Assembly: GCF_023169965.1 (NCBI RefSeq)
Contig: NZ_AP025592.1
Location: 3,968,001-4,032,000, forward strand
Length of the DNA: 64,000 bases
From: Anaeromyxobacter paludicola
GTDB taxonomy: Bacteria > Myxococcota > Myxococcia > Myxococcales > Anaeromyxobacteraceae
Direction: 5' to 3'
Every line of letters starts with the position of its first letter. The first letter of the stretch is position 1. Made by a program: the position numbers and the translations under genes. Positions 15,031 to 23,345 of this stretch are shown piece by piece. Below the pieces are notes generated by a model. That model was not told where the DNA came from. It saw only the letters and a list, made by a program, of their open reading frames with translations, and ran no database searches.

Positions 15031-17553
15031 CTACTCCGTCCTACATCGATCGCCGCGCTCGATCCAGGCGGGGAGGACGAGGAGGGCGGCGGTGAGGCAG
15101 GCCACCTCGCCGAGCGAGGCGAGGAGCCCGAACCCGCGCAGGGCGCGGTTGTCGGCCACGAGCAGCGAGGCGTACCCGATGATGGTGGTGGCCGAGCAGA
15201 GCGCCACCGCGCCCCCGGTCTCGCGCACGGTGCGGCACATCGAGCCCTCGCCCTCGAGCTGCCAGCGCTGGACGATGTTCACCGCGTAGTCGATGCCGAT
15301 GCCGAAGGTGATCGGCAGCACCACGAAGTTGAGGAAGTTGAGCCGGACCCGGGCCGCCGCGGCCGCGCCGAGGAGCCAGGCCACGCCCACGAGCAGGCTC
15401 CCGACGGTCCAGAGGCTCGGGCGGAGCCGGCCGAAGACCAGCGTCGCGAGCAGGCAGACCAGGGCGAGCGCGGCGAAGGTGGCGCGCGGCCCGTCGCTCC
15501 AGATGGCGCCGGCGATGTCGTTGAAGAGCAGGGACTCGCCCACCGCCTGGGCCCGCACCCCGGAGCGCTCGATCGAGCCGCGCACGAGGCCGGTGATCTC
15601 CGAGAGCTGCTTCGGCCCGAGCGTGCCCACCACGCGCGGGAACACCAGCGCCACGCGGCCGGCCGTCCCGTCGCGCTCGGTGAGCGGGACGGAGATGGAG
15701 GAGGGGAGCTCGGCGACCGTCACCGGGTGGAGGTCGGGGCGGGGGCGCAGCTCGAGCGCCAGCTTGCGCTGGTCGGGCGGGAGCTTCGAGAGCCGCTGGT
15801 CGCTGAGCGAGCGGCGCAGCTTGTCGAGCAGCGGCAGCTTCTCGTCCTGGTGCTCCGGGATGACGTTCTGCAGCGTCCGGATCTCGCGGATGGGGTCGCC
15901 GGCGCCGAGCGCCTTGCGGCTCTGCTCGATGGTGGAGACCACCCGCTCGAGCTCCTCGGGCGTCTCCGCCCGCACCACGATGGGCGTGAGGTAGGCCTTG
16001 AAGACCTGGTCCACCTTGCGGCCCCAGAACATGGAGCCGCTCCGGGCGCTCTTGGCGGCCCGCAGCTTGGAGAGGTCGTACTCGATGAGGTCGCCGCGGT
16101 AGGAGAGGATCCCGCCCGCCGCCGCGACCAGCAGGAGCACCGTGCCCCAGCGGATCGCCTTGCCGTGCCGCTGCACCAGCGTGGAGGCGAAGAGGCCCAC
16201 GTACCCGGGCGCCTGCCGCGGCAGCTCGTCCGGGTGGCGGCCGTCGATGGTGGCGACGAGCGGCGGGATGAGGAGGTAGGCGGTCACCCAGCAGAGCGCC
16301 ATGCCCACGCCGCCGATGAGCCCGAACTGGCTGAAGCCGCGGAAGCTCGTGACCGAGAGCGAGAGGTAGGCGAGCCCGGCGCCGAAGGAGGCCACGAAGG
16401 TGGCGGCGAGCGTGCCGCGCCAGGCGACCTGGAGCGACGGGAGGATGGGCACCCCGAGCCGCCGCTCCTCCAGGTAGCGCGCCACCAGGATGATCGAGAC
16501 GTTGATCCCGTTGCCGAGGACGATGGAGCCGAGGAAGGCGGTGTTGGCGTTGAGGTGGCCGACCAGGAACCAGGCGGCCCCGAAGGTGAGCGAGCAGCCC
16601 ACGAGCAGCGCGGCGCAGATGGCGTAGATGGCGCGCCAGCGCCGGTAGAAGAGCCAGAGCGCCCCGAGCACGAAGACGACGACCACCGCGGTGGAGGAGG
16701 CGAGGTCGGCGACGAGCGCGTCCTGCTCCTCGAGCAGCGACTCGACCTCGCCGTCGTAGCCGACCTTGACGCTCGGGTCGTACCGGGCCGGCTGCATCGA
16801 CGCGACCGTCTCCTTGACGGCCTTCACGAGCTTCTTGTTGGCCTCGTAGCCGCCCATGAGCTCGGGGGGGCGGACCAGGATCACGAGGATCCGGCCGTCC
16901 GGCGTCTGGTAGTAGCCGTTGCGGAAGCTCGAGAGCAGGCCGGTGGCCCCCTCGTACTTCTTCTCGATGTCGGAGAAGTCGAGCGGCGGGGCCGGGCCCG
17001 GGTCGTTCTCCCCGAGCAGGTCCATGAGCGGGTTGGCCTTCTGCTTCTCCCAGGCCACCCGGGCGTCGATGCGCCGCTGGATCTCCCGCAGGTCGTCGAG
17101 GTGCAGGTAGAGCGGGCCGAACCGGTGCATGAACTCCGACTGGGCGTCGGTCCGGTACTCGACCGAGTCCACCATGCCCTTCGGCAGCTGCCGCAGCCTC
17201 GCCACCACGTCGTCGGCGAGCCGCTCGAGGGCGTCGCCGTCCTTCCCCTCGAAGACGATCGAGAGGTGCGTCACCGTGTGGAGCTTGGGCCCGAGCGTGC
17301 GCGCGGCCACCACGGACGGCGCGCTCTCCGGGAGGAGCTCCTCCACGCTCGAGCGCAGGTCGCCGTAGAGCTGGCGGGTGTACCAGCCGCCCGCGACCGT
17401 GAGCGCGGCCGCGAGGACCAGGATCGGCTTGCGCCAGCGGACCAGGAAGGCGACCAGGCGATCGCTCCAGGTCTCCGTCGCCGGCCCCCCGCCCTCCGGG
17501 GCCTCCCCCGGGGCGGTGCCCGCCTCGCCGGCGGCCCGATCGCCTCGGCTCAC
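15031..17553 (-). CDS. MMPL/RND-family lipid exporter (HpnN-like)
   Basis: This 840-residue protein has the two-repeat RND/MMPL layout. A first membrane helix near residues 40-60 (LVLAAALTVAGGWYTRQLYG) is followed by a periplasmic domain, a helix bundle containing GSIVLGNGINVSIILVARYL, a second periplasmic domain, and a final bundle with LPITFGIGIDYAVNIVQRWQ. The last motif is diagnostic of the MMPL family. The GTG start at 17553 overlaps the stop of the Gfo/Idh gene (GTGA). A longer open frame reaching 18147 would run through that gene and is not used. Relatives such as HpnN and MmpL proteins export lipids. Its position directly before spt suggests sphingolipid transport, which is inference. 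Confidence 0.85.
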   Translation of the reverse strand: MSRGDRAAGEAGTAPGEAPEGGGPATETWSDRLVAFLVRWRKPILVLAAALTVAGGWYTRQLYGDLRSSVEELLPESAPSVVAARTLGPKLHTVTHLSIVFEGKDGDALERLADDVVARLRQLPKGMVDSVEYRTDAQSEFMHRFGPLYLHLDDLREIQRRIDARVAWEKQKANPLMDLLGENDPGPAPPLDFSDIEKKYEGATGLLSSFRNGYYQTPDGRILVILVRPPELMGGYEANKKLVKAVKETVASMQPARYDPSVKVGYDGEVESLLEEQDALVADLASSTAVVVVFVLGALWLFYRRWRAIYAICAALLVGCSLTFGAAWFLVGHLNANTAFLGSIVLGNGINVSIILVARYLEERRLGVPILPSLQVAWRGTLAATFVASFGAGLAYLSLSVTSFRGFSQFGLIGGVGMALCWVTAYLLIPPLVATIDGRHPDELPRQAPGYVGLFASTLVQRHGKAIRWGTVLLLVAAAGGILSYRGDLIEYDLSKLRAAKSARSGSMFWGRKVDQVFKAYLTPIVVRAETPEELERVVSTIEQSRKALGAGDPIREIRTLQNVIPEHQDEKLPLLDKLRRSLSDQRLSKLPPDQRKLALELRPRPDLHPVTVAELPSSISVPLTERDGTAGRVALVFPRVVGTLGPKQLSEITGLVRGSIERSGVRAQAVGESLLFNDIAGAIWSDGPRATFAALALVCLLATLVFGRLRPSLWTVGSLLVGVAWLLGAAAAARVRLNFLNFVVLPITFGIGIDYAVNIVQRWQLEGEGSMCRTVRETGGAVALCSATTIIGYASLLVADNRALRGFGLLASLGEVACLTAALLVLPAWIERGDRCRTE

Positions 17554-18665
17554 CTGCCGCTCCGGACCGCCTCGTCCGGCGGGACGCCGAGCGGGAGCTC
17601 GCGGCAGCCCTGCGCGGCGGACTGGTACGCGGTGGTGATGATCTCGATGCACCGGTAGGCGTCCTGCGCCTCCTTGCCGGCGTAGTCGCCGCGGTCGATG
17701 GCGGCCCGGAACTGGTCGAACATGGCGTTGAACCAGCGGGTGTGGCTCGCGTCCATCCAGTCGGAGGCGATGGTCCGCTTCTCGAACTCCCAGGTGACGT
17801 TGCCCTGCGCCACGTCCTCGCCGCCGGTCCGCTTCATCACCGCGATCTCGAGGTCGTCGTCGGACACGGTGATCGCGCCCTGGTCGCCCTGCACCGAGTA
17901 CTGGACCTTGCGGACGCCCGCCGTCCAGGTGAGGTGGGCGTGCGCGAGGCCGTTCGGGAAGGTGAGCACGACCGAGAAGTTGTCCTCGGTGTCGTACTTC
18001 TGCGGCTCGAGGTTCGACATCTTGGCGGTGACCGCGGTCGGCCAGGCCCCCATCCAGTCGAACGTCAGGTAGAAGCTGTGGCTGCCGTGGTCCATGGCGA
18101 TGCCGCCGCCGGAGTAGCGGACCTGGCGGCGCCAGTGGGTGTTCCACTCGGTGACGCCCTTGGCGTGGGTGTTGCGGTAGGTGCCGAGGGTCACCGAGCG
18201 CACCTTGCCGATCTTCCCGCTGGCGATGATCTCGCGGATGGCCTGCACCACCGGCGCGTGCTTGTAGTTGTGGGCCGGGAAGAGCACGCGGCGGGCGCGC
18301 TTCGCGGTCTCGAGCAGCGAGGCGGCGTCGGCGAGCGTGGTGGTGAGCGGCTTCTCGCAGAGCACGTGGAGCCCGAGCTCGAGCCCGGCGCGCGCGATGG
18401 CGGCGTGGTCGCAGGGCGGGGTGGCGACGTCCAGGAAGTCGAGCTCCCGCTCGGCCGCGAGGAGCGCCTCGTGGCTCTCGTAGACCCGGGCGCGCGGCAG
18501 CTGCTCGGCCACCTTCTCGCGGCGAGCCGGGCAGACGTCGGCCACGGCCACGATCTCGACGTCCTCCCGCTTCGCGTAGGCGGGCACGTGCCCCTTGGCC
18601 CCGATGAAGCCGAAGCCGACCAGGGCGCCGCGGAGGCGCCGACCCGAGCTCGTCCTTCCCGTCAT
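17550..18665 (-). CDS. Gfo/Idh/MocA-family oxidoreductase
   Basis: This 371-residue protein has the NAD(P)-binding GFGFIG loop (residues 17-22), the conserved CEKPLTT segment (Glu104-Lys105-Pro106) and an alpha/beta C-terminal domain with GGGIAMDHGSHSFYL, as in glucose-fructose oxidoreductase and inositol 2-dehydrogenase. It should oxidise or reduce a sugar, cyclitol or related polyol. A strong AAGGAG site lies eight bases before the ATG. It sits between a class III aminotransferase and the MMPL exporter in the lipid operon. A dehydrogenase plus aminotransferase pair could make an amino-sugar or amino-cyclitol head group, but this is a guess from adjacency. Confidence 0.82.
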   Translation of the reverse strand: MTGRTSSGRRLRGALVGFGFIGAKGHVPAYAKREDVEIVAVADVCPARREKVAEQLPRARVYESHEALLAAERELDFLDVATPPCDHAAIARAGLELGLHVLCEKPLTTTLADAASLLETAKRARRVLFPAHNYKHAPVVQAIREIIASGKIGKVRSVTLGTYRNTHAKGVTEWNTHWRRQVRYSGGGIAMDHGSHSFYLTFDWMGAWPTAVTAKMSNLEPQKYDTEDNFSVVLTFPNGLAHAHLTWTAGVRKVQYSVQGDQGAITVSDDDLEIAVMKRTGGEDVAQGNVTWEFEKRTIASDWMDASHTRWFNAMFDQFRAAIDRGDYAGKEAQDAYRCIEIITTAYQSAAQGCRELPLGVPPDEAVRSGR

Positions 18666-18712
18666 CTCACTTGCTCCTTATTCCGTCGGCGCGCCCGCGG
18701 CACGCGCGGAGG

Positions 18713-20053
18713 CTAGCGCCAGGCGCCGCTCCGGTTCAGTTCGGCGAAGACCTCGTCGAGGACCGCCAGCCCCTCGAGCGCCGTCTCGGCGTCGATGGTG
18801 AGCGCCGGCTGCAGCCGCAGGTGGGGGGAGTAGCTCATCGCGAGCAGCCCCTTCTTCACGCAGTCCCGGTAGACCTGCTGCATCACCTTGCCGTCCACCG
18901 GCTCGCGGGTCTTCCGGTCCTTCACCAGCTCCACGCCGAGGAAGAGCCCGGCGCCGTCCACCTTGCCGATGAACGGGTGGCGCTCCTGCATGCGCCGGAG
19001 CTCGGCGAGGATCGCCGCGCCCACGCGCTCGGCGTTCTCCCAGAGCTTCTCCTCGCGGATCACCGAGACCGAGGCGAGCGCGGCCGCGGCGGCCAGCGCG
19101 TTCCCGCCGTAGCTCGAGGAGGCGCCGGAGGGGTTCGACCAGGGCTTCGCCCTGGAGATGGCGTCGGTGGTGAGCACGCCCGCCACCGGGAAGCCGGAGC
19201 CGAAGCCCTTGCCGAGGGTGACGATGTCCGGGCGGGCGCCGCTGTGCGACACGCCCCACGGCTTCCCGGTGCGGCCGAAGCCGCAGATCATCTCGTCGGC
19301 GATGAAGAGCGCGCCCACCTCGTGCGCCGCGTCCGCCACCGCGGCCACGAACTCCGGCGGCGGGACGACGTTGCCGGCGGTGCCCTGCATCGGCTCCATG
19401 ATCACCGCGGCGACCGGGCCGGCCGGCTGGGCCTTGATCGCCTTGCGGGCGAAGTCGGCGCAGGCGAGGTCGCAGCTCGCCCGCTCCAGGCGGAACGGGC
19501 AGCGGTAGCAGTCGGCGTAGGGGATCTGGGTGGCGTGCGCCGGGAGGGGGCCGAGCCCGTCGCGGGCCGGGGTGCCGAGCAGCGCCGCCGCGCCGGCGGT
19601 CTTGCCGTGGAAGCCGCCCCAGAACGAGACCACCTCGGAGCGGCCGGTGTGATGCCGCGCCAGCCGGAGGGCCGACTCGACCGCCTCGGCGCCGCCCGAG
19701 TAGAGCTGCAGCCGGTCGAGGCCGGCCGGGGCCATGGCGCAGACCTCGTTCACGAGCTTCGCCCGCGGCTCGGAGGTGAAGCTGCCGACCGTGAGCGTCT
19801 CGGCCTGGCGCTGCAGGGCCGCCACGTAACGCGGGTGGCAGTGGCCGAGCGCGTTCACGCCGATGCCGCCGATGAGGTCCACGTAGACGTTCCCGTCCAC
19901 GTCGGTGAGGGTCGAGCCCTGGCCCTTCGCCATGGCGACCCCGGCCCAGAGCGCGAAGCCCTGGAGCCCCGGGGAGAGGTGCTGCTGCTCGAGGGCGACG
20001 ACCTCCTTCGAGCGGGGGCCGGGGATCTCGGTGCGGAGCTGGATCTTCTTCAT
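18713..20053 (-). CDS. Class III (GABA/ornithine-type) aminotransferase
   Basis: This 446-residue PLP enzyme has LYSGGAEAVESALRLARHHT in the phosphate-binding region, IADEMICGFGRTG with the cofactor Asp (Asp253), and the Schiff-base lysine in TLGKGFGSGFP (Lys282). A cluster of four cysteines (182, 185, 194, 198; DCYRCPF...SCDLAC) occurs in a subset of the family and could bind a metal. The class normally moves an omega-amino group of an amino acid or amine. The ATG at 20053 overlaps the stop of the GtrA-like gene (ATGA), so it belongs to the same operon as the lipid genes. Its substrate is unknown. Confidence 0.82.
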   Translation of the reverse strand: MKKIQLRTEIPGPRSKEVVALEQQHLSPGLQGFALWAGVAMAKGQGSTLTDVDGNVYVDLIGGIGVNALGHCHPRYVAALQRQAETLTVGSFTSEPRAKLVNEVCAMAPAGLDRLQLYSGGAEAVESALRLARHHTGRSEVVSFWGGFHGKTAGAAALLGTPARDGLGPLPAHATQIPYADCYRCPFRLERASCDLACADFARKAIKAQPAGPVAAVIMEPMQGTAGNVVPPPEFVAAVADAAHEVGALFIADEMICGFGRTGKPWGVSHSGARPDIVTLGKGFGSGFPVAGVLTTDAISRAKPWSNPSGASSSYGGNALAAAAALASVSVIREEKLWENAERVGAAILAELRRMQERHPFIGKVDGAGLFLGVELVKDRKTREPVDGKVMQQVYRDCVKKGLLAMSYSPHLRLQPALTIDAETALEGLAVLDEVFAELNRSGAWR

Positions 20054-20496
20054 GTCGAGGCGTGCCCTGTGGAGCGGGAGAAGACGAAGTGGCGGTGCAG
20101 CGGGTAGTTCCAGACGAAGCCGACGATCAGCGAGGCCAGGATCACGCCCGGCACGGGCGAGCCGGCCGGGCGGACGCCGGCGAGGTCCACGATGGCCCAG
20201 GCGAGCAGCACGTTCCAGCCCGCCGAGGCGGCCGACACCGCCGCGTAGCGGAGCGCCTGGGCGTGGATGAGGCCGTGGCCGGCGCCGAACACCCACCACT
20301 TCTTCACGGAGAAGTCGGTGACGGCCCCGGCGAGGGCGCCCACGCAGGCGGCCACGAGGTAGTGCACGTGGAGGGCGACGAGGGAGGTCATGAGCGCCCA
20401 GTCCACGAAGGTGGCGAGGGCGGACGAAGCCTGCGCCCGGGCGATCCGGCCGGCCTCCGCCGCCCAGCCCTCCGCCTGCGGCGTGAGGGAGCTCAT
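20050..20496 (-). CDS. GtrA-like membrane protein
   Basis: This 148-residue protein has four hydrophobic segments with the GtrA family pattern: ASSALATFVDWALMTSLVAL in the first helix and TDFSVKKWWVFG before the third, ending with FVWNYPLHRHFVFSR. GtrA proteins are thought to flip or help translocate polyprenyl-phosphate sugars. The gene overlaps its upstream neighbour (the CDP-alcohol phosphotransferase) and its downstream neighbour (the aminotransferase) by ATGA at both ends. With the GT2 and GT39 enzymes of this region it suggests sugar transfer outside the cytoplasm. Confidence 0.78.
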   Translation of the reverse strand: MSSLTPQAEGWAAEAGRIARAQASSALATFVDWALMTSLVALHVHYLVAACVGALAGAVTDFSVKKWWVFGAGHGLIHAQALRYAAVSAASAGWNVLLAWAIVDLAGVRPAGSPVPGVILASLIVGFVWNYPLHRHFVFSRSTGHAST

Positions 20497-21281
20497 CGCT
20501 TGCGCAGCTCCGCGCGGATGTAGGCGGTGCGGCGGGCGCCGGTCCAGTTCGCGAAGATGGCGATGAGCGCGAGGGCGCCCAGCACGAGCAGGTGCCGCGG
20601 GCGGCCGGCGGACGGCCAGACCACCTCGGCGATGGAGGAGAGGATGGTGGCGGTGATGAGGTAGGCGGCGCGCTCGTGGCGCTGCATCGTCCCCATCTTG
20701 GCGTCGATCCCGAAGCCCTCGCCCTTGGCGCGGGTGTAGCTCACGAGCACCGCGCCGGCGCAGGCCGCGCAGGCGATGGAGAAGGCCATCGGGTCGTCGC
20801 GGTAGTAGTAGGCGTAGCCGAAGAAGGTGGCGATCTCGGCCCAGCGGTCGATCACGGCGTCGAGCGTCTCGCCCGCGTCGGAGGCGAGGCCGCGGGCGCG
20901 CGCCACCGAGCCGTCGAGCGAGTCGCACGCGGAGCCGACGAGCAGCAGCCAGCCGCCCAGCCCGAACGCGCCCTGCCCGATCAGGGCCGCGGCGGCGATG
21001 GTCAGGACGAGCGAGGTCCAGGAGAGCGTGTCGGGGTGCAGCCCCAGGCGGACCGCGAATCGGGCGAAGGGGGCAAATACCCAGAGCCCCCACTCCATGA
21101 AGAACTCGCCGAGCAGGAACGTCCCACCGGTCTGGGCGACCCGCGCCGAGTGGGGCCGCCCGTGGATGGCGCTCTTCAGGCCGAAGGCGAGGAGCGTCGC
21201 GAACAGCGCGCCGGTCAAGCCGACCAGCGGCAGCCAGGTGGTGGCGGGGGAATTGACCCAGACCAGGAGCTCGTCCTTCAC
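20493..21281 (-). CDS. CDP-alcohol phosphatidyltransferase family protein
   Basis: This 262-residue membrane protein carries the full CDP-alcohol phosphotransferase signature D-x2-DG-x2-AR-x8-G-x3-D-x3-D at residues 120-145 (DSLDGSVARARG, then G137, D141 and D145). It moves a phosphoalcohol from or to a CDP-activated lipid or alcohol, as in phosphatidylinositol-phosphate, phosphatidylglycerol-phosphate or archaetidylinositol synthases. About 80 residues precede the catalytic segment, more than in PgsA. GTG at 21281 follows TTTAAGGGCGCGC, a usable ribosome site, and is taken as the start. It is the first gene of the minus-strand lipid operon. In this setting it may make the donor phospholipid for the head group; the substrate is not determined. 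Confidence 0.82.
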   Translation of the reverse strand: MKDELLVWVNSPATTWLPLVGLTGALFATLLAFGLKSAIHGRPHSARVAQTGGTFLLGEFFMEWGLWVFAPFARFAVRLGLHPDTLSWTSLVLTIAAAALIGQGAFGLGGWLLLVGSACDSLDGSVARARGLASDAGETLDAVIDRWAEIATFFGYAYYYRDDPMAFSIACAACAGAVLVSYTRAKGEGFGIDAKMGTMQRHERAAYLITATILSSIAEVVWPSAGRPRHLLVLGALALIAIFANWTGARRTAYIRAELRKR

Positions 21282-21350
21282 GCGCGCCCTTAAATACTTG
21301 AACTTCGCCAGTCTTGCCAAGTAGGTTGCCCGTCCATCGAACTCGCCGGA
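21282..21350. promoter_or_regulatory. Shared divergent promoter region of the lipid operon and TolC operon
   Basis: Only 69 bp separate the GTG of the CDP-alcohol phosphotransferase gene (minus) and the GTG of the TolC-like gene (plus). The minus strand has TTGGCA, 18 nt, then TATTTA ending 9 nt before the GTG. The plus strand has TTGAAC near 21298 without a good -10. The arrangement lets both arms of the locus be controlled from one point. Confidence 0.4.
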
Positions 21351-22706
21351 GTGCGCGTGCTCCTCACCCTGTCCCTCTCCCTCCTGCTCGGCGCCGCGCC
21401 GGTCTGCGGGCCCGTCGATCTCGACGGCGCGCTCGCCCTCGCCGCGCGCAACGGGGACGAGGTCGCCATCCGGCGGGCGGAGCTGCGCGCCGCGGAGGCC
21501 GACCAGTCGATCGCCCGGGCCGCCCGCATCCTCCCGAGCGCCTCCCTCACCTTCCTCGGCGGGCCGGTGCCCGAGGCCAAGGGGACCATCCTCCACCCCG
21601 AGACCTCCACCAACCGCACGCTCGATGGGCTGGGACCGTTCGTCCGGTTCGAGCTGCAGGTCGTCCAGCCGCTCTACACCTGGGGGCGGCTCGACGCGGC
21701 GCGCGACGCCGCCGACGCCGGGGTCCGGGCGCGCGAGCTGCTCGTCACCGACAAGGTGGCCGAGCTGCAGCAGCGGGTGGTGCAGCTCTACTGGGGTGAG
21801 GCGGCCGCGAGGAAGCTCCTCGCCATCGGCGACGACGTGGAGAAGAACCTCTCCCAGGTGGAGAAGCAGCTCGCCGACGCGCTCGAGGCCGGGGACGCCT
21901 CGGTGAAGCAGGCCGACCGGTACCGGCTCGACCTCTACAAGGCGCAGCTCCGCAAGCGGCGCGCCGAGGCCTCCCGGGGCCTGGCCCTCGCGCACGACGG
22001 CCTCGCCGCCACGGCCGCCATGCTGCCGGAGGAGCTGGTCCTCAAGGACGCGCCCCTCCCGCTCGACCCCGGCCCCGCGCCGACGATGGAGGAGGCGCGC
22101 GCGGCGGCGGTGCAGCACCGGCCCGACCTCCTCGCGCTCGAGCAGGGGCTCCTCGCCAAGGACGCCGAGCTCGACGCCGCCTACGGCGCCATGAAGCCGC
22201 AGCTCTTCCTCGGGGGGAGCTTCACCTTCGCCTACGCGCCGAACCGCTCGCCGCAGTTCAACCCCTGGGCCTACGACCCCTTCAACACCGTCGGCGGCGG
22301 CGTCGCCCTCGGCGTCAAGCAGGACCTCGCCTTCCCGCTCCTCACCGCGCAGGCGCGCAAGGTCCGCGCCGAGCGCGAGACGCTGCGCCGCCAGCGCGAG
22401 GGGCTCATGCGCCTCGTCACCGTGCAGGTGGAGTCGGCGGTGGCCGACGTCGTCCAGGCGAGGGAGCGGCTCTCCGCCGCCCGCGCCGCGCTCAGCTCGG
22501 GCAAGAGCTGGTTCCGCTCGGCCGGCCTCGACTTCGAGGCCGGGGTGGCGGAGCCGAAGGAGCTGCTCGACGCCTACGCCGGCTATGTCGAGACGCAGGT
22601 GGAGCAGGTCCAGGCGGCTTACGATCTCCTCGTGGCCCGGGCCAAGCTCGACCAGGTCGCCGGCGTCTCACCCAGGAAAGGAACCGATCCATGTCCCTCG
22701 CGCTAG
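21351..22706 (+). CDS. TolC-like outer-membrane efflux channel
   Basis: This 451-residue protein begins with a signal peptide (RVLLTLSLSLLLGAAPVCG) and then shows the paired OEP repeats of TolC-like channels. These are long alpha-helical hairpins with VDLDGALALAARNGDEVAIR and AAAVQHRPDLLALEQGLLAK, separated by beta segments (FVRFELQVVQPLYTWGRLDA; GVALGVKQDLAFPL). It should form a trimeric outer-membrane channel. It is divergent from the lipid operon and overlaps the MlaC-like gene by 16 nt. No adaptor (HlyD-type) gene is present here. A role with the MMPL exporter in lipid or glycolipid export is inferred. Confidence 0.85.
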   Translation: MRVLLTLSLSLLLGAAPVCGPVDLDGALALAARNGDEVAIRRAELRAAEADQSIARAARILPSASLTFLGGPVPEAKGTILHPETSTNRTLDGLGPFVRFELQVVQPLYTWGRLDAARDAADAGVRARELLVTDKVAELQQRVVQLYWGEAAARKLLAIGDDVEKNLSQVEKQLADALEAGDASVKQADRYRLDLYKAQLRKRRAEASRGLALAHDGLAATAAMLPEELVLKDAPLPLDPGPAPTMEEARAAAVQHRPDLLALEQGLLAKDAELDAAYGAMKPQLFLGGSFTFAYAPNRSPQFNPWAYDPFNTVGGGVALGVKQDLAFPLLTAQARKVRAERETLRRQREGLMRLVTVQVESAVADVVQARERLSAARAALSSGKSWFRSAGLDFEAGVAEPKELLDAYAGYVETQVEQVQAAYDLLVARAKLDQVAGVSPRKGTDPCPSR

Positions 22707-23290
22707 CGCTCCTCCTCGCCGTCGCCGCCGCGCCGGGCTCCGCCACCGAGGCGCTCCAGGCCCGCGCGGCCGAGGTGCGCGCCGAGCTCCCGCCCAAGGG
22801 CGAGGCGATCACGCCGGCCGTGCGCGCGAAGCTGGAGAAGCTCCTGACCCGCACCGTGGACCTGCGCGCCATGGCGAAGGCGGCGCTCGGGCACAACTGG
22901 GACAAGATGACGGAGAGCCAGCGCAAGCGGCTCATCGGCGCCTTCGAGAAGCGCTTCCGCAGCGCCACCACCGGCGACGTGGAGGGCTACCGCTCCACCG
23001 AGATCGCCTACAAGCCGGAGGAGAAGGCGGGCGAGGACGTGGTGAAGGTGCCCACCGAGATGACCATCCAGGGCGAGCCGACCGAGATCAGCTACGCCAT
23101 GCGCAAGGGGTCCGAGGGCTGGCGCATCGAGGACATCGTGGTGGACGGCGTCTCCACGGTCGCGAACTACCGCTCGTCCTTCGCGCGCATCATCAACAAG
23201 GACGGCGTCGAGGCGCTCATCTCCAAGCTGGAGAAGGGGCCGCAGAAGGGCGGCAGCGGCGGCGCCGGCGGCGCCAAGGCGAGCCGGTAG
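22691..23290 (+). CDS. MlaC/Ttg2D-family periplasmic lipid carrier
   Basis: This 199-residue protein has a signal peptide (MSLALALLLAVAAAPGSATE) and the MlaC/Ttg2 fold sequence: VDLRAMAKAALGHNWDKMTE, KRLIGAFEKRFRS, then the beta-rich part ending GWRIEDIVVDGVSTVANYRS. MlaC proteins carry phospholipids across the periplasm, and HpnM of hopanoid clusters belongs to the same family. No other mla genes (mlaABDEF) are nearby, so this one probably serves a different lipid. AGGAAAGGAACCGATCC precedes the ATG, giving a strong ribosome site. It overlaps the TolC-like gene. Confidence 0.88.
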   Translation: MSLALALLLAVAAAPGSATEALQARAAEVRAELPPKGEAITPAVRAKLEKLLTRTVDLRAMAKAALGHNWDKMTESQRKRLIGAFEKRFRSATTGDVEGYRSTEIAYKPEEKAGEDVVKVPTEMTIQGEPTEISYAMRKGSEGWRIEDIVVDGVSTVANYRSSFARIINKDGVEALISKLEKGPQKGGSGGAGGAKASR

Positions 23291-23345
23291 CGCCGGAGGG
23301 CCGCGCGCGCTTGGCCCCGGCCCGGCCCCGGTCTAGTCTGCGCCG

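Noticed and set aside
15031-18147. Longer version of the MMPL protein (1038 codons)
   Set aside because: The extra 198 codons lie inside the Gfo/Idh/MocA gene in another frame; GTG 17553 with a GTGA overlap is the sensible start.
11119-23290. Hopanoid (hpn) cluster
   Set aside because: MMPL, MlaC-like and SDR proteins resemble HpnN, HpnM and HpnA, but no squalene-hopene cyclase or squalene synthase gene is present, whereas Spt and bCerS are.
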